From the NCBI GenBank assembly GCA_964017185.1, contig OZ024873.1:47974760-48038759 (forward strand): a stretch of DNA of 64,000 nucleotides, read 5' to 3'. The position numbers and the translations under genes were made by a program. The notes beneath the pieces are model-generated. The model ran no database searches, was not told the origin of the DNA, and was given only the letters and a program-made list of their open reading frames with translations. Below are positions 52,850 to 64,000 of this stretch, piece by piece. Origin of the DNA: Rugalucina vietnamica. Its lineage: Eukaryota; Mollusca; Bivalvia; Lucinida; Lucinidae. Within the stretch, counting starts at the first letter, position 1; each line of letters opens with the position of its first letter.

Positions 52850-55650
52850 CCTGTACCTTAAATATACAAGTGCGTCCAGTTAAAAATATACCCCTGCAAT
52901 ATTCAGAAATAAATTGACAAATTTTTTAACAATCGTCACTGGGTAGAAATGGACAACTGGAGGATTTTATGATGTTGTCTGCCTAACTTTATTACATAAT
53001 ATATGGAGCCAATTTTTTTTCGAGTTTCAAAGATTTCCTTAATGAACCATGATTAATGGTTAATATTGTTTGTATTTTATGTAACCATAACCATTTTTGT
53101 ACCGAGGTTAAAAATTTGGTGTCTTTATGAGCACTTTTTACAAAGTTACACCCTAATTTTCATTCACTGTGCATTTTAAAATGTCATGGTAAAGCGGTGT
53201 TACATTATAAAATTAAATATGTCAGTGTTGTTTTGCAAGAAAATTAATACTCAACAAGGAAGGTTGTACGGAGCAAGTTCAAACTTGCTAGTGGGTAACT
53301 TTTTGAGGTAACCGCGTCTTAAAGCACCGTGGTGTCACCTCTGACTTTATAATTTGCCAAAACCGTGGGTAATAGTTTCATCATACAGTTTTTGACGTGT
53401 TTTCTAGCCACAGAATAACATTTGGGGCTGGAACTTTCATAGAGAAGATTTTCAATGTTACGCTATGACACAAAGCACATCTATAAGCTATTTCAAACCT
53501 CATGTATAGGGTTATAGTCAAGGGAATCACTAGGACATTCAAACAGAGGCGTTCCTTTAATATCAAAAATGTGTTTTCGATTTTAGAACTAATACAAGGA
53601 ACATTGTCTTGAAAATATACTAATTCTTTTCGCATCCCTTATTAGCATGTTAACCCCCTATAGAAGAGATTTGGAATATCATGAAGAGATGTCTCATTGC
53701 CTAATAATAAATTTTAAATTAGTCCACTATGGTATTCTGTACGGAGGAACAAATCATAAAAACATAAAATTCTATGATGAAATGCCAACCCACGTTTTGG
53801 CAGAATACAAAACAATAGGTGACTCCACAGTGCGTTATGACAGGCTTACATCACGAAGAAAAGGTACAAGTAGGCAATGATCAGGAAATGGCGCAATCAG
53901 AAAGAAATTCCCACTCAATAAACCGAGGGGTGGGAAAAAACTAAAATGACACTTAGATACTTATACCAAGAAAACATATAGTAAGCCGACTGAGCAGCTA
54001 TTCCCCAAAAGACGGCCACCCAGTTACCCGAACTGAACTTAAATATGAAAACGTACATTCGGCCCAAAAAGCACAAAAATTCGTCCCCCACAAGAAATCA
54101 TTCTTCTTACAGCCGTCTTGGTGGAAATGTTAGTTGCAAAATAACAATAATGTGCTTAGTTTTATATTGCAACAACCGCTTTAAAATGAAATTCTTATAT
54201 GCACATCGGCTAAAAATCAGGGTGTAACTTTGTAAAAAATGATCATAAAGACACCAAACTTTCAGCCTTAGTACACAAATGGTTATTCTTTCATCAAATA
54301 TAAACAAAATCACAAACCATTCACCGTCGTCGTTCCTTGTGGAATCTTTGAAACTCAAAAATCTGCGATTTTTTTTTTGTTAAAAAATGTGGTTTTATAA
54401 AATATACTAGGCAAAATAAATTTAGCAAATTTTTATATTACATATAGTTTTTGATCACCTTAGAGCAATTTTGAACATTTCTTTAATGTAAATAACAAGA
54501 ACAGTGCCTAAGGCACATGATACGGTTAATTTAAAAACGCCATTCTTTAATGAGGCTTCTGGAACGACCAAGAAATACAGGAATGGTGTGAATGCAAAAT
54601 TATCAACCATTGAACACAATGCAAACAATTGACTTTCGTTAAGCCCATTAGACCCATCCTTTTTACCCCTTCTTTAATGAACGTTGTTGATAATGTGAGA
54701 AGTGAAATTGGTCTTTTTCGGTACAAACTTTACCTGCCAAAACACGACGTCAACGCGCCGTCAAGTGGTCTAAATTGCCTAAATTTCGAGTAAACTGGTT
54801 TTCATTGATTTTCATAAACCTAACCAGACAAACAAAGCACAATGAAGCCAATACCGTGGTCAGTTACACTTGAAAGTTTCAGAGCCATAACGCGTCATGC
54901 TAGTGAGATAACGCTGACGTTAAGCTCATTATTTAAAGTCACGTTAAGAAGCCGCGATAGCGATTTTGTCCAACTCTCTTTATTTTAACATATCGGTATG
55001 CATCAGACATTTAAACTCATTGGCGATTTTTGGGAAATTCCAATTAGAAACGTAACTGTAAGGCGATAATGTAGGAGACGAAGAAAAAACGTCGAATTCA
55101 AAAACTTAATATCTTTATTTCTCGGCGATAAAGTTTTGTTCCCAAACGTTTTCAATGTTTTTCTTTGTTTTGATGACTAAACAGTTGCTTAAGCATGATT
55201 TTGGTTTCCCACTTTAAGCAGACCTGCATGTTTTGATCATGTGTCTTAAATTGTAACGTCACGTCAGTATCGCCGTTAGGTTTGACTTTTTCAAAATTTT
55301 TCTCTTGCAAGTTCTTGCCGAAAGGTTACCACTTACGCCCATATTCCAAAATATGACGTTCATTCATTATGTGCAGCGACTGGAGAATGTTACGAAAATT
55401 GCTAAATTTAATTTCCCTAGTATATATGATCAATTAATTAAGGCCTGAAACATCATAAGATCTGGAAGTTTTATATACAGAGTAAATATTCACACTCATA
55501 CTTAACAAAATGTATAAACAGATTGCTCCAGTTGTCCATTTCTTGCCAATGACGATTGTTCAAAATCAAGAAGAGTTGTCAATTTATTTCTGAATACCGC
55601 ACGGGTATATTTATAACTGAACGCATCTGTACTATTTGTACTATGCAAAA
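52850..55650. repeat. 2.8-kb imperfect inverted-repeat structure
   Basis: The outer arm 52860-52960 (AAATATACCCCTGCAATATTC, AATAAATTGACAA, AACAATCGTCACTGG, GAAATGGACAACTGG) pairs with 55520-55640. The inner arm 53015-53220 (GAGTTTCAAAGATT, TTTGGTGTCTTTATGA, ACAAAGTTACACCC) pairs with 54165-54400. The right side has about 1.1 kb of extra sequence between its two arm pieces. An R1 terminus (53858-54110) is inserted in the loop. No coding region was recognised. Confidence 0.65.
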
Positions 55651-57179
55651 AATAAGCGACGTGTATTTTGAGCTGTCACTCCATATGTTAAGTACAAATT
55701 AAGGAAGTTCTTCTGACAATGGTTTGCAAGTATCAAATTATAGTAACACCAATTGTTGTGTGGTGCTGAAGTGGCATTAGGTTTTAAGTCCCTGGACGCA
55801 TATCTTAAATAAATTATAAACCATCAAACATTGGTAAACATATTTTGCACAGTATATTGATATGTATCATAACGTCTACACTTTATATATATATATATAT
55901 ATCTGTTAAATTAGGACATACAAGCTGTAAAGTCTGTTCATTCAGGACAGTATAATCCCATATCCCTGATACATTACAAATAATAGAGCTGAGCCCATTT
56001 ATCGGTTTTGGGGCTTTTGACAGCCTTCCCCTCTTGTCCAAACATGGCATTTTGATATAATTTTGTCATTTTCAAAAATACAGTTGTGTTCAAAATATTT
56101 TGATTGGGCAAGGGGGCGGGGAACATGAATTTTTAAAAAAGCTTCCTATTTCCTATATAATCCTATATTAGATTCAAATTTTGCCATTTTTTTAAAGAAG
56201 TCTCTGCTTGAATAATACCCAACATTACATGTCTAAATATAACAGAAACTTATTTTTCGACTGCAATAAACTTCATTTTAGTGCCTGGAACTTGAGCCTT
56301 TAAGAAAATTTCTTGAGTAATCTCACAAAAGAAATCAGTTTCAGGACAGATACATTTGTGCACAATAAGAGACACTTACACCTATATTCGATACCATTGA
56401 AAATGCCACGGTAACCAATATGACGAAGCCAAAGAGTTTTAATTTTCCTCATCTTATAAGGTCAGACAAAAAATGACGATACACGATCATAAAATGTATT
56501 ATATCATATGCGTAAGAAAGAAGGAATATGAAATTAGCAAAATATTTTACAACGAACATATAATGAGCAATAAAATGCAGAGATTTGACAGCAGACATTT
56601 ATAAATCGAAATAACGGCCAGTAATCCTATATTCTTTGCATCCTTAATTGCATAATTAACTTTTGTACAAATGGTTTTCTTTCGTAGTAGACTCGCGTCA
56701 CTATACATATGAATAAAATAAATGTATTGACCAATTGGAACAGATATATTCAGATTTATAACGGTTAGTTTTGTGACGTGTATCTACTACAAAATGATTC
56801 CATTTATTAAATGTCAGATTTCATTACTGGTCATTGAAAAGATAGAAGCCATTTCATGAAGCGGTACTACTGAATCATTCATGTATTTATACAAATAATT
56901 ATATAGTTATCATTTAAAGGATACATACCTGTAATAAAAACTATATGTTCTGCAGAGTTTAAATAAAATGAATATAAAATGGATTAAACAAAAGACTGAT
57001 GGAGTGAAATGTTACTATGAAGTTATATCTTGTAATAATAATAATAATGATAATAATAATAACAAAACTGATTCTCCGCCTATTGAAAACTAAAGCTAAA
57101 ATTGTACTCATTTAAGACAAATGTGAATAGTACATAGTACATGTACAAACGCAATAACATTAATTCAGAAAGGATTCTA
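55651..57179. other. Unassigned AT-rich region
   Basis: No gene. (TA)n at 55884-55902 and an AAT/AATG microsatellite at 57033-57064. Confidence 0.5.
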
Positions 57180-57815
57180 ACACTTTCATCAATTTTTGAA
57201 GAATAGATTTTCCCATCATTATCATTTGGGTGAGTCCACTTTCATAAAGGGCATCAGGAGTAATTTTAAATTTTCATAAATATTGGAAAGAAAAATAAAA
57301 CTGAGATCCTTTAAGAGCAGCGAACATATAGATTAGAAAGGAGATGGGCCATACCGCGGTTCGGCTACTTAAGCCTCTTCAGTGACCCTTTGGATTTGGC
57401 ATCATGGAACTAAAGTGATTTACTGTAATTTTGCATTTTCAACAGGTTAGTTGATACAAATACTAGTAAAATCCACATGGGGCCAAATACAGTAAAAATT
57501 GGTTAGGAAATGAAACTCAACCGATAATAATTTTCTGATTTCTCAGAATTCCCTCGCTGATCTCAAAGGATCAAAAGTAAAATATAATCTGCACTATGGA
57601 TGATGTACGGGGAGACTTTTTACGGCCGCCACACGGCACAACACCAGCTGCAGTAATAGAAAAGACAAATGCAACTAAATAAATCTTCTTTTTAAACAAT
57701 AAAAGCTCCAGATGGGACGCCGCGTTCTGTGGCGTCACATCCGGGCTATCATGTTGCCTAGGTCCCATTAAAATGGGCGCCAGGCTTAAATATGTTAAGT
57801 TTTATTCTAGCAAAT
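57180..57815 (+). mobile_element. R4 element split by a complete R2 copy
   Basis: The R4 left part (TTTTCCCATCATTATCATTTG, GGTGAGTCCACTTTC) is at 57210-57290. R2 runs from about 57300 (GAGATCCTTTAAGAGCAGC) to 57655 (CACCAGCTGCAGTAATAG). R4 resumes at 57700 with CTCCAGATGGGACGCCGC, its hairpin and GTCCCATTAAAATGGG. This is the most complete R2 copy in the window. Confidence 0.65.
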
Positions 57816-58499
57816 CGTTTGATTTTTTGTCCACTAATTTAAACTTCAATTTCTAATTGGCTAACTTAACTGGGGGTACTGGAATTGAGCCGAATTCCAA
57901 AAACAAAAGCATGTATATTCAGTATTCGTAAATATATCTGAATGAAAAGGTTAAGGAATTCCATAACAAATACCATGGTCCCTAGTTATTTCTGATTGTT
58001 TTAGGGCGACAAGTTTTTCATTGTAATGTATCTTTTATGTTTTGGTGTCGATTTTCGTGTAGTTCAAGAAACCCATCTCTTCATCATTCTCGTCAAGCAA
58101 GTCTCGGAGTTTGCGAGATGGATGTTCAAGGATAGTCGCACCTTGAAAATGAGCTGCTTTATGAAAACATGTCATGCATCGGAACTGAGATTGGTTGCAT
58201 GCAAAAGCTCTTTAGGAAAGCCTGCATTAGACAGTCTTGGTTCGTCTTTGAGAACTCCAGTTTTAGATGCTTTCTTGCACTGATGACGCCTCGTAGATAG
58301 ACCGGATCCGAAGGTTGAGTTTGCTGACAACCAGTCTGTGATCTGTCCAACAGTCTGTGCCACTCAGAGTCTTTGTCACTCTGACATTCTATCTATCCTG
58401 CGACATTGTCTAAATCTATGAGATACCAGTGTTTGTACCAGGGATGCATCCAGAATGTTTTGTTTCGATAGGATAAATAGGCTGCTAGCCAGAGGGTCG
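57816..58499. other. Unassigned region
   Basis: Possible R1 trace at 58010-58065 (TCTTTTATGTTTTGGTGTCG). Open frames on both strands at 58026-58363 are short and featureless. Confidence 0.35.
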
Positions 58500-59930
58500 A
58501 TTGCTCCCTCCCCCCTAGGGAATTTTGCAGACATACCCTATCTTAAAGAACAATTCAAGCTGAGTAAAATAAGAGATGTTTGCACTCTGAGCGTTGGGGC
58601 GTTATCCTGTAACAACCTGTTACATACGTTACCTAAACAAAATTAAGAAATTATGATATGGTGTTTTCAGCTACAGAAAAATGACAATAGTTTTATCATT
58701 TTACTCAACTTTTTCATACTATCTGCTTGCTGTATGTCTATACTACATATTAAAATCGTTTGAACAAAAATTTAACCCACACTTACTGTAACATACGTAA
58801 CGTAATTTAAGATTCCCTTTGAAAATACCACTTTTGAGTGATATCATTCACTTATACTGTTGCACTATGCATTTTTCCAAAGATATGAGATTTATTTCCA
58901 TCAGCAGGTCCAAATGGCAGATAGAAAAACCAAGGTTTGTTTTCCTATCATGTATATATTGCCTTTAATGAAGAATTTAGTAGCCCTACCCCCAGTTTCA
59001 AATGCGAACTATTCTATTGCAATGAACGTGAAGTATGTAAAATACTTGAAACTGGTGGATATATATCATAGTTTCTTGCTTATTTTATCATGAACCATGG
59101 CTCTGAGGATCTGTAACCAAGTATCTTGGATCAAAGATTTTGATCCAGACTGTAACATATGTAACAAACATGTAATGAATAACGAAGGGCATTGTACATA
59201 CCAGGAATGCCAGTACATGCCAGTCTAATGCTCTATTCCATTAGATATTTTGCAAACATATATCTTAAATGACAATTCATGTTTGCTCCAATAAGAGATG
59301 TTTGCTTTATGTACATTGGAGCATGTGTCTGTTACAGTATGTTACATATGTTACCATAATATGTTTTAAAAATAATGATATGGCAATTTTAGCGTCAGAA
59401 AAATAAGACTTTTATTATTCCATTCACCCATCTCATATAGTCTGCATGAAACATGTCCATTCTCAGCACTAAAGTTGTTTGAGCAATAATCTGACACCTA
59501 TAGTGTAATGTCTGTAACATATATTAAAACAACTATTTCAAAATTAGCATTGTGAGTGACATCGTTTGTTTTTTTAGTTACACATTCCAGCTTTTTTCAA
59601 ATATATGTGATTTTTACATTACCATGTTCAACTGAGAAGATAGAAAATTCCTATACTATATATAATTATTATACTAAATGAGTTATTTAGCAACCCTACC
59701 CGCAGTTTCATAAGGCAAATATTGTATTGCTAATTACGTAAAACGTATAAATAATCGTTTCTAATGGCTATATCTAATGTTGTTAATTATTTGCTTATAT
59801 TTCATGCTTATGGAGAACTATAGTTCTGAGTGGGTGTCACCAAGTTTCTAGGCTCAGACATCTTAATGAGGAATGTAACGTATGTAACATATATGTATGA
59901 ATAAAGAATGACGTGGTCTACAGTAGATGT
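58500..59930 (+). repeat. Tandem duplication of a 724-bp unit
   Basis: Unit 1 (58500-59223) and unit 2 (59224-59930) are collinear but diverged. GCAGACATA..TCTTAAAGAACAATTCA (58528) matches GCAAACATA..TCTTAAATGACAATTCA (59252). AATAAGAGATGTTTGC, TAGCCCTACCC/CAACCCTACCC (58981/59691) and the ending TGTAACATATGTAAC/TGTAACGTATGTAAC (59152/59875) follow in order. GTTACATACGTTAC-type palindromes occur three to four times per unit. No open frame is conserved between units, so it is not coding. Confidence 0.75.
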
Positions 59931-61582
59931 AAATGATGCTATTTCAAAAATATTGTCAACACTTCACGTTTCCCTAAGAATAATTTAGTTTTTGGTGTAA
60001 AACAAAACTAGAAATCTTATTCAGTTCTGATAATCATGTTTTGGACCCCATAAATACTATTTCTAAACATTTAGAAATCTCTTAAAAATGCAGAAAAATT
60101 AGGGTATTACTACAAAATCGTTTGTACCTGAACTGTTAATACACCTTGATTGCTGACAGTGGTATCAAATAAATGCGACGGCAATGGACTAATGCCCTCA
60201 GTCCTCTAAATACATCATCTGAATTTCAGTTTTATGATTATTAATGAAAACTTTAGGAATTAGAGAAAATGCATAACAAATAAGCAGGTATACCTACAAA
60301 ATGATTATGTTTTTCAGCAAGCTAAAGTCTGAATGTGCTGAAAATGGCAAGGGCAATTTTCTTTCATCCTTCTATAATAAAAAGTCATTTGATGAGCATT
60401 AATAAAATATAATGGTTAAATTAGATGTTGGCGATTAAGGACAGTCATTCCCATCGCTAAAATATTGATAGTAGTCATGTTTGCAAGGCATTTAGCCAAC
60501 CTTAGGAAAATGTTACAAGCATGATCTGCATGTCACCTGAAAGAAGAGAAAATGTTCTTTCTACTGATATATGTATGTGTTGAAAATATTTTGTAGCCTT
60601 TTGTTGGCTCAATGAGACAATTTTAATTGTCTTTTTGCAGTTTATTTGCATCTTCTTTTTAAGTTTTTGAGTTAGAGGTACCTTTTTCTGTGACAGCCAT
60701 CACTTAATAGAGATCTACAATAATGTATCAGGGATTTTCGAAATAATGTCTCAAAGCAGAAATACAGCACATTTTGTCATGCAGTTCATAATTAATTGGT
60801 CATCCCTTACAAAATCCTTGACAGATCAAGAACCGTTCAAAATTAAGAAAATCTGTGATACATTTATCTTTGTCATACTTCAAACCACCCACCCACCAAA
60901 TTTTATGTAGATCCGTCCATAAATAAAAGAGTTATACCACTTTGAAATCGAAGTTCTTTTGAAAATCTAATTGTCAGATAAACCTTAAAACTGTTTGATG
61001 ATACAAAATGTCTGTAATCCTCTTGAATAGGTAGATTCTAGAACATGGCATCTTCACACATCCAATCAGCACTCTGGGAGACTTTGCTACACACCTTTTG
61101 GGCTGTTCTGCTTTATCATAGTAGGCCAAAATTATGAAAATATTGTTTATTTTAACCAATAGCCTGATCTCCAGCCATGAATACATTTCACGGTCATTAG
61201 TTAATGACCTGCCCTAAGTAGTGGAACATTCTCCTGGAAATCTTCAAAAGGGAGGCATAATCTGCTATCACTTAATGATGGATGTGGAAAACCAACTGTT
61301 ACAGGAAGTGAATGGATTGGGGCAAGTTTATTGCCTTTTTACTGTCTTCAGTATGTCTGATGTTAGCCTTTGTCTTGGGAAAAGCTATGTACATCCAAAC
61401 CCGAGAGGTTGGATGCAAACCATGACTTAGAGTTTCATAGTTTACATTACACTTTTTACATTGAAATTTGAAATTCATCAACTACATGCAGTAAGAGACA
61501 TACAGTAAAGAGAAAAAAAAGAAAGAAAAGAAAAAAAGTTCTGATCAAGCTTATGCAACCAATAAGCTAAGATGATACATGG
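59931..61582. other. Unassigned AT-rich region
   Basis: No gene recognised. Loose similarity between 60165-60300 and 62395-62480 (GAATTAGAGAAAATG, GTATACCTACAAAAT) suggests an older dispersed repeat. Confidence 0.4.
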
Positions 61583-61775
61583 ACTGATCTTCAGGGTTTC
61601 GGACCAGGTCCGACACAAACCGGCCTATACAGCTACATGACATGGTTAGAAGCTTGAAGTTTCGGATCTAGGAAGAAGAGGAATTGTACTATCAGTGAAG
61701 CGAAAACAAAGACGCTGGTCAGCTCTGCAGTTATATAGGCAAAAGTCCAATTTTCTCATGACGCGGCTCAAATAT
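61583..61775. mobile_element. M5 MITE copy, partly deleted
   Basis: GGACCAGGTCCGACACAAACC, GAATTGTACTATCAGTGAAG, CGAAAACAAAGACGC and the end TTTTCTCATGACGCGGCTCA. The central palindrome is shortened. Confidence 0.65.
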
Positions 61776-64000
61776 AATATCATGAGCAATGAATGATGCT
61801 ATGTAAAAAGAACAATGCCCCACTGTGAGAATGACACACAAACGAACCAGTTTCTAATAATAGGGATGTTTAAATGTCTAAAACAAAGTCCTGAACTTTG
61901 CAGCAGAAACACAGCTCATCTTTTCTTTATTTTATTTTTTCATTTTATTTTTTATGTCTTGTGCAAGAACTAACACAGGTTTTCTCAAGGCAAGACAGTT
62001 CTTGTCTGTCTAAGTTGATTAATAGCCTACTGGCCCTTCAGCCTCCTGGTACAGAAAAATCTTTATAGTGTGTGAAATCAATTGGCCATTGGCAATCAGG
62101 GGTAAATTGACAGAACAAACACATTTTACAGTTATTTTGGAAATTTTATCAAATTCTAGCATTTCTGACAAAGATATGATTTTCATTTTTGCACATGATG
62201 TAGAATATACTTAATGTATTTATAAACTATCAGTTTTCAAAAAAGAGCTAAAAATAGTGTCAGTGACGTCTGACTGTCCTTAACCGCCGAAGAATTGAGG
62301 CGGGCCCCTATTAAACCAGATGAATCTTGGCTACTGGAAGACCTAGACAGCTGAAATTGGTATCGACCGGTTGCTAAGACAATGTTCTTTAACCATATGA
62401 TGTTATGAATAAATCATATGAATGTTTGTTTCATGAATTGCATCAAGAACTTCAGAAGTAGAGAAAATTTTCAGAAACGTGAAGGGGTATACCAACAAAG
62501 TCATTTATATCTCCACTATCAATAGCTGTCGAGTAGTCAAAATGGCATCAAATGTTACTATTATGTCACTTTAATAATGAATTGCTGTCATGTTATCACA
62601 AAATATATGAATTATTGTCATGTCGCCATGTATACATACCACAAAACATATGAGGTTAAAGCAAAGGTACACACGTCCCTTTGCTGGACACCCTTAATTT
62701 TTTGCTATTTACCATTTTTATCAACGTTTTATGAATATCCTTGTAAGTAAATCTGATATGATTTGTATATAAGAGCACTGGGAAATGGTCCAAGCAAATA
62801 TCTGATACAAATTAAGCCCTCTAAGGCAATGAGCAGCCGGGATATAAGTGATTTTGTTGGTTTATCTCTTCATTTTTCTCTAGTTTTTCAATTATTTATG
62901 AAGTTTACTTCTAATATTAGTGACCTTTATCAGATAAGAAGGTTTATATATCAGTTTACAGTGTTATAATTCATTGTCATAGCAATCACTTGATACCAGA
63001 TTCAGTACAGTAGTGCTATTAGTAACCTAGACACAAGCCATTTTGTAAGGTATACCCTCTTATTTTCCGTGATTCATCTCCAGTCTGTAAAAATTGCATT
63101 AATATTCATTAATATTAATATACCCTGGCTGGATTCTAGGGTATTCATTAAACTTGAAATAAGTTTATTCATTTATCAGACTAGAAGACAAATTGCATAG
63201 CCCAAAGCATCAAGCTGCTACAACTTTTATCATTCTAGGTCTATTGACATGCCAGACACTGATAATTATGTAAGTATAATTGTTATTTTTCCGTGATTTT
63301 CCAAACTTTTCATAGTTTTTTAATATCAATATTGATAAATATGCAAATGAGATAATTTTCAAATAGACCCAAAACATCTGTAAAATTGTCAAATGGTATC
63401 ACTGGTGTATAAACTATGTGCAACCATGATAGCTTGGGTCTGAAAGACGTTTTTTATGGGTTTTTAATGATTTTCGGCCATTTTAATGTTTAAATTAAAA
63501 TTTACAAATATGCATATAAGATAATATGCATAACTTACCTTCAGATGAAATGGCTATAGTGAAGAAGCTTTAAAATGAAACCAAGTTCAGTGGTCTATGA
63601 TAAGTCATAACGTATATATGATCAATTTTGTAGGTCAAATTAACCCCATGCGGTATTGGTAACACTGTAACATTACATGAAATCTAAATATAAACAACTT
63701 GGCGTTACACCGTTACAAATGATGCACATCTAGCAAATGAAAATAACACAAGCATGTCATTTTTACCTTGCACATTGGTGTTTGCAGCTTTGTAATCCAC
63801 AGTAACTATTACAGAAACCCTTATTTGTTTATAAATGTAAATTCGCATATTTTTGTTACATACGTTACACAAATTGAGAACCATCTATGTCAACTTGATA
63901 AAATTATGTATCACACATATTGTCCTTGAAGAATCTTGCAGACAAATGGTAGAATTATGGTAAAACAACCTATTGTTCAATCCCAATCAAAGAATACTGC
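61776..64000. other. Unassigned AT-rich region to the window end
   Basis: No gene or repeat family recognised. TTGTTACATACGTTACAC (63854) repeats the palindromic word of the 724-bp units. Confidence 0.4.

Overview
The window looks like nuclear DNA of a mollusc, most likely a bivalve. It is AT-rich and intron-rich. It carries canonical GT/AG exons of a secreted cysteine-rich/WSC gene family, TTAGGG-type telomeric DNA, and very many MITE-like, LINE and LTR elements, some of which I associate with bivalve genomes. The species call is inference. No prokaryotic genes, rRNA, tRNA or CRISPR array was seen.

The only host genes I can support are three tandem, minus-strand paralogues, named here A, B and C from right to left. 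Gene A has exon 1 at 41281-41971, exon 3 at 38652-38977 and exon 4 at 27594-28349. Gene B has exon 1 at 22364-23126, exons 2a and 2b (a WSC domain) at 21036-21146 and 18671-18838, exon 3 at 16905-17197 and exon 4 at 9484-10287. Gene C has exon 1 at 3557-4319, exon 2a at 1680-1808 and exon 2b at 444-611, and runs off the left edge. All junctions have splice signals and matching phases. The spliced A and B models stay in frame to a stop (about 590 and 712 residues). Each encodes a signal peptide, a somatomedin-B-like cysteine cluster, an optional WSC domain and two further cysteine-rich segments. The layout resembles ectodomains of invertebrate adhesion-type receptors, but no seven-helix exon was found. 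The WSC domain is a phase 1-1 cassette, present in B and C and apparently absent from A. A decayed exon 4 lies at 25925-26440.

Introns and spacers are filled by repeats, labelled here R1 to R7, M5 and X. The 10.3-kb third intron of A holds a mariner-like MITE split by a decayed Ty3/gypsy-type LTR element (29468-37598). That element has a tRNA-Leu primer-binding site, membrane-helix ORFs before gag, a pol C-terminus with a C2H2 finger and a long acidic repeat tail, and nine exact copies of one 8-mer. Gene B introns hold a truncated LINE reverse transcriptase (18927-20440), a LINE relic, and a 465-bp tandem array ending in a GGAC-rich tail.

Right of gene A there is no supported gene. There is a subtelomere-like block at about 45.9-49.6 kb, with a 115-bp satellite followed by about 1.4-1.8 kb of degenerate TTAGGG repeats. 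A 0.9-kb near-perfect foldback element follows (51453-52361), then a 2.8-kb inverted-repeat structure (52850-55650), a 724-bp tandem duplication (58500-59930), and otherwise featureless AT-rich DNA.
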